From: an uncultured Paracoccaceae bacterium
GTDB taxonomy: Bacteria; Pseudomonadota; Alphaproteobacteria; Rhodobacterales; Rhodobacteraceae
DNA: 64,000 bases
Direction of reading: 5' to 3'
Assembly (NCBI GenBank): GCA_945952025.1
Contig: CAMFGW010000007.1
Location: forward strand, 1 to 64,000
Positions 54,537 to 62,735 of the stretch are shown here, piece after piece. A model generated the notes under the pieces. It did not search any database. It was not told the origin of the DNA and saw only the letters and a list, made by a program, of their open reading frames with translations. The translations under genes and the position numbers were made by a program. Each line of letters opens with the position of its first letter. Within the stretch, counting starts at the first letter, position 1.

Positions 54537-54550
54537 GGTTGCCGACAACC
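54537..54550. promoter_or_regulatory. 14-bp dyad upstream of gst
   Basis: GGTTG-CCGA-CAACC lies 18 bp upstream of the gst start in the gap behind the lactonase gene's 3' end. Possible repressor site; no regulator identified. Confidence 0.3.
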
Positions 54551-54620
54551 TCGCCCGGCACGCGGGCAGGCGCAAGGCATCCTGCCGCAAACGCGCCATG
54601 CGTCCGGGGCCCAAACGGCG

Positions 54621-55478
54621 TCAGAGCCTGACCTGATGCTCGGCCCGCCCCCGCGCGATGCCCGGGGCGGCGAAGGTTTGGCCGGAAAGCGGGCTCGCGG
54701 CAAGGGCGGCGCTGTCCAGGCCCTGCCGGGCGGTGGTGCAGTAAAGCGTCCCGTCCGGCCCGAAGGCCGGGCACGAGGTATGGGGTGCGTCAATCGCCAC
54801 CGTCCGCACACGCTGTCCGTCCGGCCCATAGGCCGCGACGCGCGCGGCCCCCCATTCGGCGATCCAGGTCAGCCCCTCGGCGTCCATCGTGGCACCGTCG
54901 GGGTTCAGCCCCTCGGCCGCAAGGTCGAGGAAGGTCGAAGGCTCTCCTACCGGCCAGCCGGCGGCGTCGAGCGCCACGCGCATCACCTTGTGCGCGCGCG
55001 TGTCGGCAAATTGTGCGGTCCGCCCGTCGGGGGTGAAGGTGATGGCGTTCGGGATGGTCAGGCCGCCGTAAAGCTTGCGCAGCTCGCCCTCCGCGTAGCG
55101 GTAGATCGCGCCCGCGCCCGCCTCGGCGGCCTTGCCCATGGTCGAGATCCAGAAGCCGCCCTGCGGATCGGCGCGCCCGTCGTTCGAGCGCGTGGCGCGG
55201 TTGCCGGATTCCAGCTCGACCAGCGCCTGCATCTCTTCGGTCTCGATATCCAGAAGGAACAGGTCGCGCTCGCCGGCGATCAAGAGGATGTCGCGTTCGA
55301 CCCAGCCGGCGGCCGAGACCAGTTCGGGAAAGCGCCAGAGCCGCTCTTCGCCCTTTTCCAGGGACAGAAGGCTCTGGCCCAGGATGTCGAACCAGAAGAG
55401 CTGGTTGCGCACCGGATGCCAGAAGACGCCTTCGCCCAGCTGGCAGGGGCGGGCGTCATAGACCCGCGCGCCGCTCAT
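54621..55478 (-). CDS. SMP-30/gluconolactonase family sugar lactonase
   Basis: 285 residues, six-bladed beta-propeller. Family marks: QLGEGVFWHPVRNQLFWFDILG near residue 14 with the metal Glu, SNDGRADPQGGFWISTMG near residue 98 (metal Asn/Asp), GLTIPNAITFTPDGRTAQFADT near residue 140, and NPDGATMDAEGLTWIAEW near residue 193. It hydrolyses the aldonolactone made by the dehydrogenase of this operon. Last gene; start overlaps the aldolase stop by ATGA. Confidence 0.9.
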   Translation of the reverse strand: MSGARVYDARPCQLGEGVFWHPVRNQLFWFDILGQSLLSLEKGEERLWRFPELVSAAGWVERDILLIAGERDLFLLDIETEEMQALVELESGNRATRSNDGRADPQGGFWISTMGKAAEAGAGAIYRYAEGELRKLYGGLTIPNAITFTPDGRTAQFADTRAHKVMRVALDAAGWPVGEPSTFLDLAAEGLNPDGATMDAEGLTWIAEWGAARVAAYGPDGQRVRTVAIDAPHTSCPAFGPDGTLYCTTARQGLDSAALAASPLSGQTFAAPGIARGRAEHQVRL

Positions 55479-56128
55479 GCGCCCACCGCCTTGTCGCCGA
55501 CCGCCTTGCCGCCCACCGCCTTGTCGCCCACCGCCTTGTCATAGCTTGCGACCAGCGCGCGGGCGCGGGCGCCGACCTCGGCCGGCGTGAGGCCGGGCTT
55601 GTAGAGCGCCGAGCCGATGCCGAACCCGTCGGCCCCGGCGGCGATCCAGGTGCCAAGGTTGTCTGCCCCCGCACCGCCCACGGCGTAAAGTTGCGTGCCC
55701 TTCGGCAGGACCGGGCGCAGCGCCTTCAGCCCGTCGGGCCCGACCAGGTTGCCGGGGAAGAGCTTCAGCCCGGTCGCGCCCGCCTTCAGGGCCGCGAAGG
55801 CCTCGGTCGGCGTCAGGACGCCGGGCCAGCTTTCCATCCGGGCGGCGCGGCTTGCGCGGATCACGTCGGGGTCCATGTTGGGCGAGACGATGATCTGGCC
55901 GCCGGCCGCTTTCACGGCTGCCACCTCTTCGACCGTCAGGACCGTGCCCGCGCCGACCTTGGCCCGGTCGCCGAGTGTCGCCACCAGCGCCACGATCGAG
56001 CGCAGGGGATCGGGCGAGTTCAGGGGCACCTCGATCACGCCGATCCCGGCCTCGACCAGCGCGCGCCCCACGTCGGGGGCTTCGGGCGGGGTCAGGCCCC
56101 TGAGGATGGCGATGAGGGGCCGGGTCAT
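55475..56128 (-). CDS. dgoA: 2-dehydro-3-deoxy-6-phosphogalactonate aldolase
   Basis: 217 residues of the KDPG/KDPGal class I aldolase fold. RPLIAILRGLTPPEAPDVGRALVEAGIGVIEVPLNSPDP fits DgoA better than Eda; the Schiff-base Lys is in GATGLKLFPGNLVGPDGLKAL near residue 126, and GAGTVLTVEEV holds the catalytic Glu/Thr region. It splits KDPGal into pyruvate and glyceraldehyde-3P. The last 20 residues are four units of DKAVG-type sequence encoded by a 15-bp repeat, an addition not needed for the barrel. ATGA overlap with dgoK. Confidence 0.88.
   Translation of the reverse strand: MTRPLIAILRGLTPPEAPDVGRALVEAGIGVIEVPLNSPDPLRSIVALVATLGDRAKVGAGTVLTVEEVAAVKAAGGQIIVSPNMDPDVIRASRAARMESWPGVLTPTEAFAALKAGATGLKLFPGNLVGPDGLKALRPVLPKGTQLYAVGGAGADNLGTWIAAGADGFGIGSALYKPGLTPAEVGARARALVASYDKAVGDKAVGGKAVGDKAVGA
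55481..55540. repeat. Four 15-bp tandem repeats in the 3' end of dgoA
   Basis: GCCCACCGCCTTGTC at 55481, 55511 and 55526 and a variant GCCGACCGCCTTGCC at 55496. The 15-bp unit keeps the frame and encodes repeated K-A-V-G-D/G. Confidence 0.93.
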
Positions 56129-57036
56129 TCTGTCACTCCAATCGTTGCGCCCGCGGCCAGCATCAGCCCCGCCAGCGTGCAGTCCGTTGCATCGAGCGCC
56201 CGCGCGGTGACCCCTTCGGCCACAAGCGCACGGGCGTAAAGCGCGGTCAGGGGTCCCGCGCCGATCAAGAGGACCGGCAGGCCAAGCCACCAGGGCCGCG
56301 CGCTGGCGATCTCTGCCCCGATCAGAAGGCCCGACAGCCGCGCCCGCGCCGCAGCACCGGGAAGGCCCTGCAAGAGCCCCTCGGCCCGGATGCGGAAGAG
56401 GTGCGACAAGAGCCGCTCGGGCCGCGCCGCGCCTTCGGCGACGCCCCCGTCGAAGGCGGCCTCGTCCCAGCCGTCGGCCAGCCCGTGGCGCAGGACCGAC
56501 TGCGTCGACAGCAGCGCGAACATCTCGCCCGTCATCTGGGTCTGGAAGCTGACGACCTCGCCCGCGCTGAGTTGCGCCCATTTGGAATGGGTGCCGGGCA
56601 GGCAGATGGCGCCGTCGAAATCCGGGGCCAGCGCCAGCGCGCCCGCAATCTGCACCTCTTCGCCCCGCATCACGTCGGGGGGTGCTGCCTGCATCAGGCC
56701 CGGCACGATGCCGACCGCAAGGCGCGGGTCGTTGACCGGCGCAGGAACCAGAGTGCCGGGGGCGACGGGCGGGCAGGGGACGGCGCGGTAGGGCGCCTCG
56801 ACCCAGCCCTGGCGCGCCCCGACCATGCCGCCCGCAACCACCGGCACCGGCGCCGGGCGGCCTGCGATCCAGGGGTCGACAAGGCGCAGGAGCGCGCCCT
56901 CGAACGCCTCGCGCGCGAGCCGCCCCATGCCCTCGTCCGACTGCGCCTCGGCCAGCACGCGGCCATCCGCGCCCATCGCCCAGGCGCGCAGGTGCGTGGT
57001 GCCCCAGTCGACCGCGATCCAGTGAAGTTCCTTCAT
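56125..57036 (-). CDS. dgoK: 2-dehydro-3-deoxygalactonokinase
   Basis: 303 residues. DgoK start pattern WIAVDWGTTHLRAWAMGADGRVL (phosphate-binding), ARQGWVEAPYRAVPCPP near residue 75, RGEEVQIAGAL near residue 127, CLPGTHSKWAQLSAGEVVSFQTQMTGEMFALLS near residue 147, typical of this small sugar kinase family. It phosphorylates 2-keto-3-deoxygalactonate for the aldolase. Overlaps the flanking genes by 4 bp each. Confidence 0.9.
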   Translation of the reverse strand: MKELHWIAVDWGTTHLRAWAMGADGRVLAEAQSDEGMGRLAREAFEGALLRLVDPWIAGRPAPVPVVAGGMVGARQGWVEAPYRAVPCPPVAPGTLVPAPVNDPRLAVGIVPGLMQAAPPDVMRGEEVQIAGALALAPDFDGAICLPGTHSKWAQLSAGEVVSFQTQMTGEMFALLSTQSVLRHGLADGWDEAAFDGGVAEGAARPERLLSHLFRIRAEGLLQGLPGAAARARLSGLLIGAEIASARPWWLGLPVLLIGAGPLTALYARALVAEGVTARALDATDCTLAGLMLAAGATIGVTE

Positions 57037-57803
57037 CCCGTCGTCACCACTCCGCCATCAATCACCAGGGCCTGCCCCGTCATCGCCCGCGACAGGTTCG
57101 AGGCCAGAAACAGGCAGCCCCCCACGATGTCGCCGGGCTCGAGCGGCTCTTTCAGGCATTGCCGCGCCAAGTGGGCGGCCAGCGCCTCGGGCGTCACCCA
57201 TTTCGCTTTCTGCTTGTCGGTCAGCACCCAGCCCGGCGCCAGCGCATTGACGCGGATACGGTCCGGCCCGAACTCGCGCGCGAGCCCCCGCGTCAGGCCG
57301 TTCAGGCCCGAGTTGGCGGACATGTAGGGGGCATAGCCGTCCTGTCCCATCATGTAGCTGATCGAGGTGAAGTTGATGATCGACCCGCCGCCCGCGACCT
57401 TCATGCCGGGGATGACCGCCTGCGCGGCAAAGAAGTAGGACCGGAAGTTGATCGCCATCGACCAGTCCCAGAAGGCCGGATCGACATCGATCACCGCGCG
57501 GCGCTGGTCGTCGGCGGCATTGTTCACAAGGACCGTGACCGGCCCCTGCCGCGCTGCAGCCTCGGCCAGCGTGGCCTGAAGGGCGGGCACATCGGTCAGG
57601 TCGCACGGCAGGAAGAGGGGTCGCGCGCCCGTCGCAGCCTCCATCCGGTCGGCGAAGGCCGTGCTGTCGCGGCGCTGGCAGAAGGCGACCTTCGCGCCCT
57701 GCCTGAGGAAGCCTTCGGTCAGGGCGGCGCCGATGCCGGACCCGCCGCCGGTGATGAAGACCGACCGGCCCTTGAGGTCGGGGAAGATGGGCTGGTCCGT
57801 CAA
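57033..57803 (-). CDS. SDR oxidoreductase, probable sugar 1-dehydrogenase
   Basis: 256 residues with GGGSGIGAALTEGFLRQG, LVNNAADDQR, NFTSISYMMGQDGYAPYMSAN (catalytic Ser and Tyr; the usual YxxxK Lys position reads YMSAN, so the Lys is replaced by Asn) and LAPGWVLTDKQ. Position in the operon suggests oxidation of galactose (or arabinose/fucose) to a lactone. The missing Lys in the expected YxxxK place is odd and may be a change or a shifted motif. Overlaps dehydratase and kinase genes by 4 bp. Confidence 0.82.
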   Translation of the reverse strand: MTDQPIFPDLKGRSVFITGGGSGIGAALTEGFLRQGAKVAFCQRRDSTAFADRMEAATGARPLFLPCDLTDVPALQATLAEAAARQGPVTVLVNNAADDQRRAVIDVDPAFWDWSMAINFRSYFFAAQAVIPGMKVAGGGSIINFTSISYMMGQDGYAPYMSANSGLNGLTRGLAREFGPDRIRVNALAPGWVLTDKQKAKWVTPEALAAHLARQCLKEPLEPGDIVGGCLFLASNLSRAMTGQALVIDGGVVTTG

Positions 57804-59515
57804 TGGCTTTCTCGCGTCACGGGGCGGGTGTCCTTGCCGACGAGGAAGTCGAGGTCGGCGCCCCGGTCGGCCTGCAGCACATGGTCGATGTAGAGTTTCG
57901 CGTAGCCGCGCGTATAGGGTCCGGCGTCGGGCGTCCAGCCCTCGCGTCGCCGGGCAAGCTCCGCCCCGCTCACCAGAAGGTCGAGCCGCCCCTCGCGCGC
58001 GGAAAGCCGGATGTGGTCCCCGGTCCGCACGAGCGCCAGGGGCCCGCCCGCCTGCGCCTCAGGCGCCACATGCAGGACGACGGTGCCGAAGGCCGTGCCG
58101 GACATGCGCGCGTCCGACACGCGGATCATGTCGCGCACCCCCTGCCGCACGAGCCGCGCGGGGATCGGCATGTTGCCCACCTCTGGCATGCCGGGATAGC
58201 CCTTCGGTCCGCAGCCCTTCAGGACAAGGATCGTGTCGGGGGTCACGGGCAGGTCGTCGCGGTCGATGTTGGCCTTCATCTCTTCGATGGAGCCAAAGAC
58301 ATGGGCCACGCCCTCATGTTCCAGAAGCGCGGGCGTCGCGGCCGAGGGCTTCACGATGGCGCCGTCGGGGGCAAGGTTGCCGGTAAGGACGCGGATGCCG
58401 GCGGCGGGCTTGACCGGGTCGGCGAAGGGGCGGATCACCTCGTCGTTCCAGCACCGGGCGCCCTCGGCATAGGCCGAGATATCGCCGCCCATGACGGTCG
58501 TCGCCGGGCGCAGATGGCCCGAAAGCTCTTTCAGGACGACCGGCATGCCCCCCGCATAGCAGAAATCCTCCATCAGGTATTTGCCCGACGGCATGCAGTT
58601 GACCAGCAGCGGAATGTCCGACCCGATCTCGAAATCCTTCAGCCTCAGATCGACCCCCACCCGGCCCGCGAGCGCCAGAAGATGCACCACGGCATTGGTC
58701 GATCCGCCCACGGCCGCGTTGGCCTGGATTGCGTTTTCAAAGGCACCGCGCGTCAGGATGTGCGAGGGGCGCAGACCCTCGTCCACCATGGCGACGATCC
58801 GCCGGCCGGTCATGTGCGCCAGCGCCATGCGCCGCGCGTCGACCGCCGGAAGGGCGGCGTTCAGGGGCAGGCTCATCCCCATCGCCTCGACAAGGCTCGC
58901 CATGGTCGAGGCGGTGCCCATCGTCATGCAGACGCCCTTGGACCGGCTCATCCCGGACTCTGCGGCCATGAAGTCCTGCAGCGTCATCTCGCCCGCGCGC
59001 ACGGCTTCGGAGAACTTCCACACATCGGTCCCGGAACCTATGTCGCGGCCCTGCCACTTGCCGTTCAGCATCGGCCCGGACGAGACGACGATAGAGGGCA
59101 GGTCGACCGAGGCCGCGCCCATCAGCTGGCCCGGCGTGGTCTTGTCACACCCGCCCAAGAGCACCACCCCGTCCATGCCATAGGCGCGGATCGATTCCTC
59201 GACATCCATCGCCAGAAGGTTGCGGAAGAGCATGGCGGTGGGCTTCATCTGCGCCTCGCCCAGGCTCATCACCGGGAACTCGACCGGGAAGCCGCCCGCC
59301 TCCCACACGCCGCGCTTCACGCCCTCGGCCAGATCGCGCAGGCCCGAGTTGCAGGGCGACAGCTCGGACCAGGTGTTGCAGATGCCGATGATCGGGCGGC
59401 CGTCGAACACATGGTCGGGAAAGCCCTGGTTCTTCATCCAGCTGCGGTGGATGAAGCCGTCCTTGTCCGTCTTGCCATACCAGGCCTGGCTGCGGCGCGG
59501 GGGCTTTTCGGTCAT
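57800..59515 (-). CDS. IlvD/Edd family sugar-acid dehydratase
   Basis: 571 residues. Cluster-binding Cys are in ELSPCNSGLRDLAEG near residue 54, LLGGCDKTTPGQLMGA near residue 120 and SKGVCMTMGTASTMASL near residue 193; GGSTNAVVHLLALAGR and LKGCGPKGYPGMPEVGNM complete the family set. It resembles the arabonate/galactonate branch more than biosynthetic IlvD. It dehydrates an aldonate to the 2-keto-3-deoxy acid that DgoK and DgoA use. First gene of the operon dehydratase-SDR-dgoK-dgoA-lactonase, giving a complete oxidative galactose (or related) route. Confidence 0.9.
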   Translation of the reverse strand: MTEKPPRRSQAWYGKTDKDGFIHRSWMKNQGFPDHVFDGRPIIGICNTWSELSPCNSGLRDLAEGVKRGVWEAGGFPVEFPVMSLGEAQMKPTAMLFRNLLAMDVEESIRAYGMDGVVLLGGCDKTTPGQLMGAASVDLPSIVVSSGPMLNGKWQGRDIGSGTDVWKFSEAVRAGEMTLQDFMAAESGMSRSKGVCMTMGTASTMASLVEAMGMSLPLNAALPAVDARRMALAHMTGRRIVAMVDEGLRPSHILTRGAFENAIQANAAVGGSTNAVVHLLALAGRVGVDLRLKDFEIGSDIPLLVNCMPSGKYLMEDFCYAGGMPVVLKELSGHLRPATTVMGGDISAYAEGARCWNDEVIRPFADPVKPAAGIRVLTGNLAPDGAIVKPSAATPALLEHEGVAHVFGSIEEMKANIDRDDLPVTPDTILVLKGCGPKGYPGMPEVGNMPIPARLVRQGVRDMIRVSDARMSGTAFGTVVLHVAPEAQAGGPLALVRTGDHIRLSAREGRLDLLVSGAELARRREGWTPDAGPYTRGYAKLYIDHVLQADRGADLDFLVGKDTRPVTRESH

Positions 59516-59629
59516 GGCGGGGCCTTCGGTTCCGGCTCCGGCACGGGTGCCGGGCAGGGGCGACCATGGCAGGGGAAGGGCCCGGTGCGCAAGGCTCCCG
59601 CAAGTGTACTGAAGGGCGTCTGTCGCGGA

Positions 59630-62600
59630 TTACCTCCGCACGCCTGCCAGCCAGCGCACGATGACATAAAGCGCGGGCACCACGAGCAGCCCCAGGACCG
59701 TCGCCGCCGCCATGCCGCCAAGCGTGCCGACCCCGATCGACCGCTGCGCCGCCGCCCCGGCACCCGTGGCAATGGCAAGGGGCGTGACGCCCAGAAGGAA
59801 AGCGAGCGAGGTCATCAGGATCGGCCGGAACCTCAGGCGCGCCGCCTCTGCCGCCGCGTCGCGCGGGGACTTGCCAAGGGCCTCGAGCTGGTGGGCGAAC
59901 TCGACGATCAGGATGGCGTTCTTGGCGGCAAGCCCCACCGTCGCGAGGATCGCCACCTTGAAATAGACATCGTTCGCCTGTCCGGCCCAGAGCGTCGCCC
60001 CTGCCGCGCCCATGATGCCGAAGGGCACCGCCAGCATGACGGCGAAGGGGATCGACCAGCTTTCGTAAAGGGCCGCGAGCGCCAGGAAGACCACGAGCGC
60101 CGAGAGCGTATAAAGGTAGGGCGCCTGCGACCCCGACTGACGCTCCTGGTAGGACAGGTCGGCCCAGGCCGCGCCGTAGCCGCCCGGCAGGCTCGCCACC
60201 AGTTCTTCCATCGCGGCCATCGCCTGGCCCGAGGAATAGCCCGGCGCCTCGGACCCGCTGAAGGCCACGGCGTCGACCCCGTTGAAACGCGTCAGGCGCG
60301 GCGCGACCGGGCGCCAGTCGACCGAGGCGAAGGCCGCGAGCGGCACCATCTCTCCGTCCTTGTTGCGGGCGAACCAGCGGCCGATATCCGAAGCCTGCAT
60401 CCGCGCGGCGGCCATCCCCTGCACATAGACGGGCCGAAGCCGCGCACCCAGCTGGAAGTCGTTCACCTCGCGCCCGGCGAAGATCACCGACAGCATGGCG
60501 TTGACCTGCGCCACGTCCACGCCCATCGCCTCGGCCTTGGCGCGGTCGATGTTGATGCGCAAGGCCGCCGTATCGTCCGACCCCCGCGCCTGCACGTTCG
60601 TCAGCCGCGGATCGGCCCCCGCCATCGTCTCGAGCCTGTCGGCCGTGGCGCGAAGCGCGTCCGTCCCCTGGCCCGACTGGTCCAGGAGATAGAGGCTGAA
60701 GCCGCCGAAGTTCCCCAGCCCCGGCACCGCCGGCGGCGGCAGGAAGCTGATGCGCCCGGCGCGCGACCCGGCAAACCGCTTGGTTGCCCTCTCGGCGATG
60801 GCCGCAGCGCTCTGGTCCGGCCGGGTGCGTTCGGCATAGGGCCTGAGCGTGATGAACATCTGGGCGGCGTTCTGGCCCGACCCGGAATAGCTGAACCCCT
60901 GCGTGACCAGATAGCTTGCGACGGTGCCGGCCTCGTCGACCTTCAGGTACTGCTCGATTTCGGAGACGACGGCGTTCGTCTGGGCGAAGGTCGAGCCGTC
61001 GCTCAACTGGACCGAGGCCAGAAGGACGCCCTGATCCTCGGCCGGGATGAAGGTGGGCGTAAGCGCCGAGAACAGATACCAGGTCGCCGCCGTCGCCAGC
61101 GCAAGCGCAAGCGGCAGAAGCATCAGCGCAGGCAGCCTGAGCGTCCAGTGGACGAGGCGGGCATAAAGCTCGCCCAGACGGTCGATCCCGGCCTTGAGCG
61201 CCGCCGCGATCCGCGCACCGGGGCCGGTCCCTGTGCCGGGCGGCCGCAGGACCGACGCGGAAAGGGCCGGCGTCAGCGACATTGCGACGCCCAGCGACAG
61301 AAGCATGGCCCCGATGATCGTGACCGAAAACTGCCGGTAGACGATCCCGGTCGAACCGCCGAAGAAGGCCATCGGCAGGAAGACCGCCGTCAGCACCAGC
61401 GTCATCCCCAGAAGCGCGCCCGTGATCTGGCCCATGCTCTTTTCCGTCGCGGCGACGGGACCCAGCCCCTCGTCCTCCATCAGCCGGCGGACGTTTTCGA
61501 CGACGACGATGGCGTCATCGACCAGGAGTCCGATGGCCAGCACCATGGCAAACATGGTCAGCGTGTTGATCGTCAGCCCCGCCGCCGCCAGAAGGGCGAA
61601 GGCACCCAGAAGGACGACCGGGATCGTGACCAGGGGCACGAAGGTCGCGCGCAGGTTCTGCAGGAAAAGCAGCATGACCAGCAGGACCAGGCCCACGGCC
61701 TCGGCGAGCGTGCGGTAGACCTTGTCGATCGAGGCGGCGACGAAAGGTGCCGTGTCATAGGCGACCGACAGCTTCACATCCGCAGGCAGCGCCGCCTCGA
61801 CGCTGCGAAGCGTCTCGCGCACGGCGGCCGCGGTGTCGACCGCATTGGCGCCGGTCGCGAGCATGACGCCAAAGCCGCTCGCCGGCTGGCCGTTCAGCCG
61901 CGAGTCCCCGCCGTAGCGCGTCTGCCCGATCTCGATGTCGGCCACGTCGCGCAGGTAGACGGCTGCGCCGCCCGTCTCGGACTTGAGAAGGATGTTGCGG
62001 AAGTCATCGACGCTGGTCATCAGGTCCTGCGCGGTCACGGCTGCGGTGAACTGCTGGCCCGGCACGACCGGCAGGGTGCCAAGGCTGCCGACCGACACCG
62101 TGGCATTCTGGGCCGCCACCGCCGTCGTGACATCGACGGGCGTCAGCCCGAAGGAGGCAAGCTTCAGGGGATCAAGCCAGATCCGCATCGCATAGCCCGA
62201 CCCGAAAAGCTGGATGTCGCCCACGCCCTGCGTGCGCTTGACCTGGCCCTGCACCACCTCTTCCACAAGGTTCCCCAGTTCGGGCGTCGTGCGCTTGCCG
62301 TCGGTCGAGATCAGGGGCGCGATCATCAGGATCGAGGACGAGGATTTCGTGACCGTGACGCCCTGGGCCTGCACCACCGTCGGCAGCTGCCCCTCGGCCT
62401 GCTGGACGCGGGCCTGCACATCGTTCAGGGCCTTGGTCGGATCGGCCTGGCTGTCGAAGGTGAGCGTGACGGTCGACCGGCCCAGAAACGAGTTCGACAC
62501 GGTGTAAAGGAGCCCGTCGATCCCGGTCAGGCTGTCCTCGATCACCTGCGTGACCGAGTTCTGGACGGCAAGGGCGGTCGCCCCGGGGTAGGAGGCGATG

Positions 62601-62734
62601 ACCCTGATCGTCGTCGGCGCGATGTCGGGATATTGCGACACGGGCAGAATGCGCATCGAAAAGGCGCCGGCCAGCATGACCGCGATCGCCAGGACCCAGG
62701 CAAAGATCGGTCGCGGGATGAAGAAGCGCGCCAT
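59630..62734 (-). CDS. RND efflux pump inner-membrane subunit (AcrB/MexB type)
   Basis: 1034 residues of the HAE1 family. The N-terminus FFIPRPIFAWVLAIAVMLAGAFS, then GKRTTPELGNLVEEV, the proton-relay Asp pair in GLLVDDAIVVVENVRR near residue 405 (TM4), a large second periplasmic loop, and the C-terminal half with AAKNAILIVEFA near residue 930 (relay Lys region). It exports drugs, solvents or other amphiphiles with an adaptor and an outer-membrane channel. 1 bp after the adaptor gene; no outer membrane factor or regulator in the window. Confidence 0.94.
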   Translation of the reverse strand: MARFFIPRPIFAWVLAIAVMLAGAFSMRILPVSQYPDIAPTTIRVIASYPGATALAVQNSVTQVIEDSLTGIDGLLYTVSNSFLGRSTVTLTFDSQADPTKALNDVQARVQQAEGQLPTVVQAQGVTVTKSSSSILMIAPLISTDGKRTTPELGNLVEEVVQGQVKRTQGVGDIQLFGSGYAMRIWLDPLKLASFGLTPVDVTTAVAAQNATVSVGSLGTLPVVPGQQFTAAVTAQDLMTSVDDFRNILLKSETGGAAVYLRDVADIEIGQTRYGGDSRLNGQPASGFGVMLATGANAVDTAAAVRETLRSVEAALPADVKLSVAYDTAPFVAASIDKVYRTLAEAVGLVLLVMLLFLQNLRATFVPLVTIPVVLLGAFALLAAAGLTINTLTMFAMVLAIGLLVDDAIVVVENVRRLMEDEGLGPVAATEKSMGQITGALLGMTLVLTAVFLPMAFFGGSTGIVYRQFSVTIIGAMLLSLGVAMSLTPALSASVLRPPGTGTGPGARIAAALKAGIDRLGELYARLVHWTLRLPALMLLPLALALATAATWYLFSALTPTFIPAEDQGVLLASVQLSDGSTFAQTNAVVSEIEQYLKVDEAGTVASYLVTQGFSYSGSGQNAAQMFITLRPYAERTRPDQSAAAIAERATKRFAGSRAGRISFLPPPAVPGLGNFGGFSLYLLDQSGQGTDALRATADRLETMAGADPRLTNVQARGSDDTAALRINIDRAKAEAMGVDVAQVNAMLSVIFAGREVNDFQLGARLRPVYVQGMAAARMQASDIGRWFARNKDGEMVPLAAFASVDWRPVAPRLTRFNGVDAVAFSGSEAPGYSSGQAMAAMEELVASLPGGYGAAWADLSYQERQSGSQAPYLYTLSALVVFLALAALYESWSIPFAVMLAVPFGIMGAAGATLWAGQANDVYFKVAILATVGLAAKNAILIVEFAHQLEALGKSPRDAAAEAARLRFRPILMTSLAFLLGVTPLAIATGAGAAAQRSIGVGTLGGMAAATVLGLLVVPALYVIVRWLAGVRR

Positions 62735-62735
62735 G

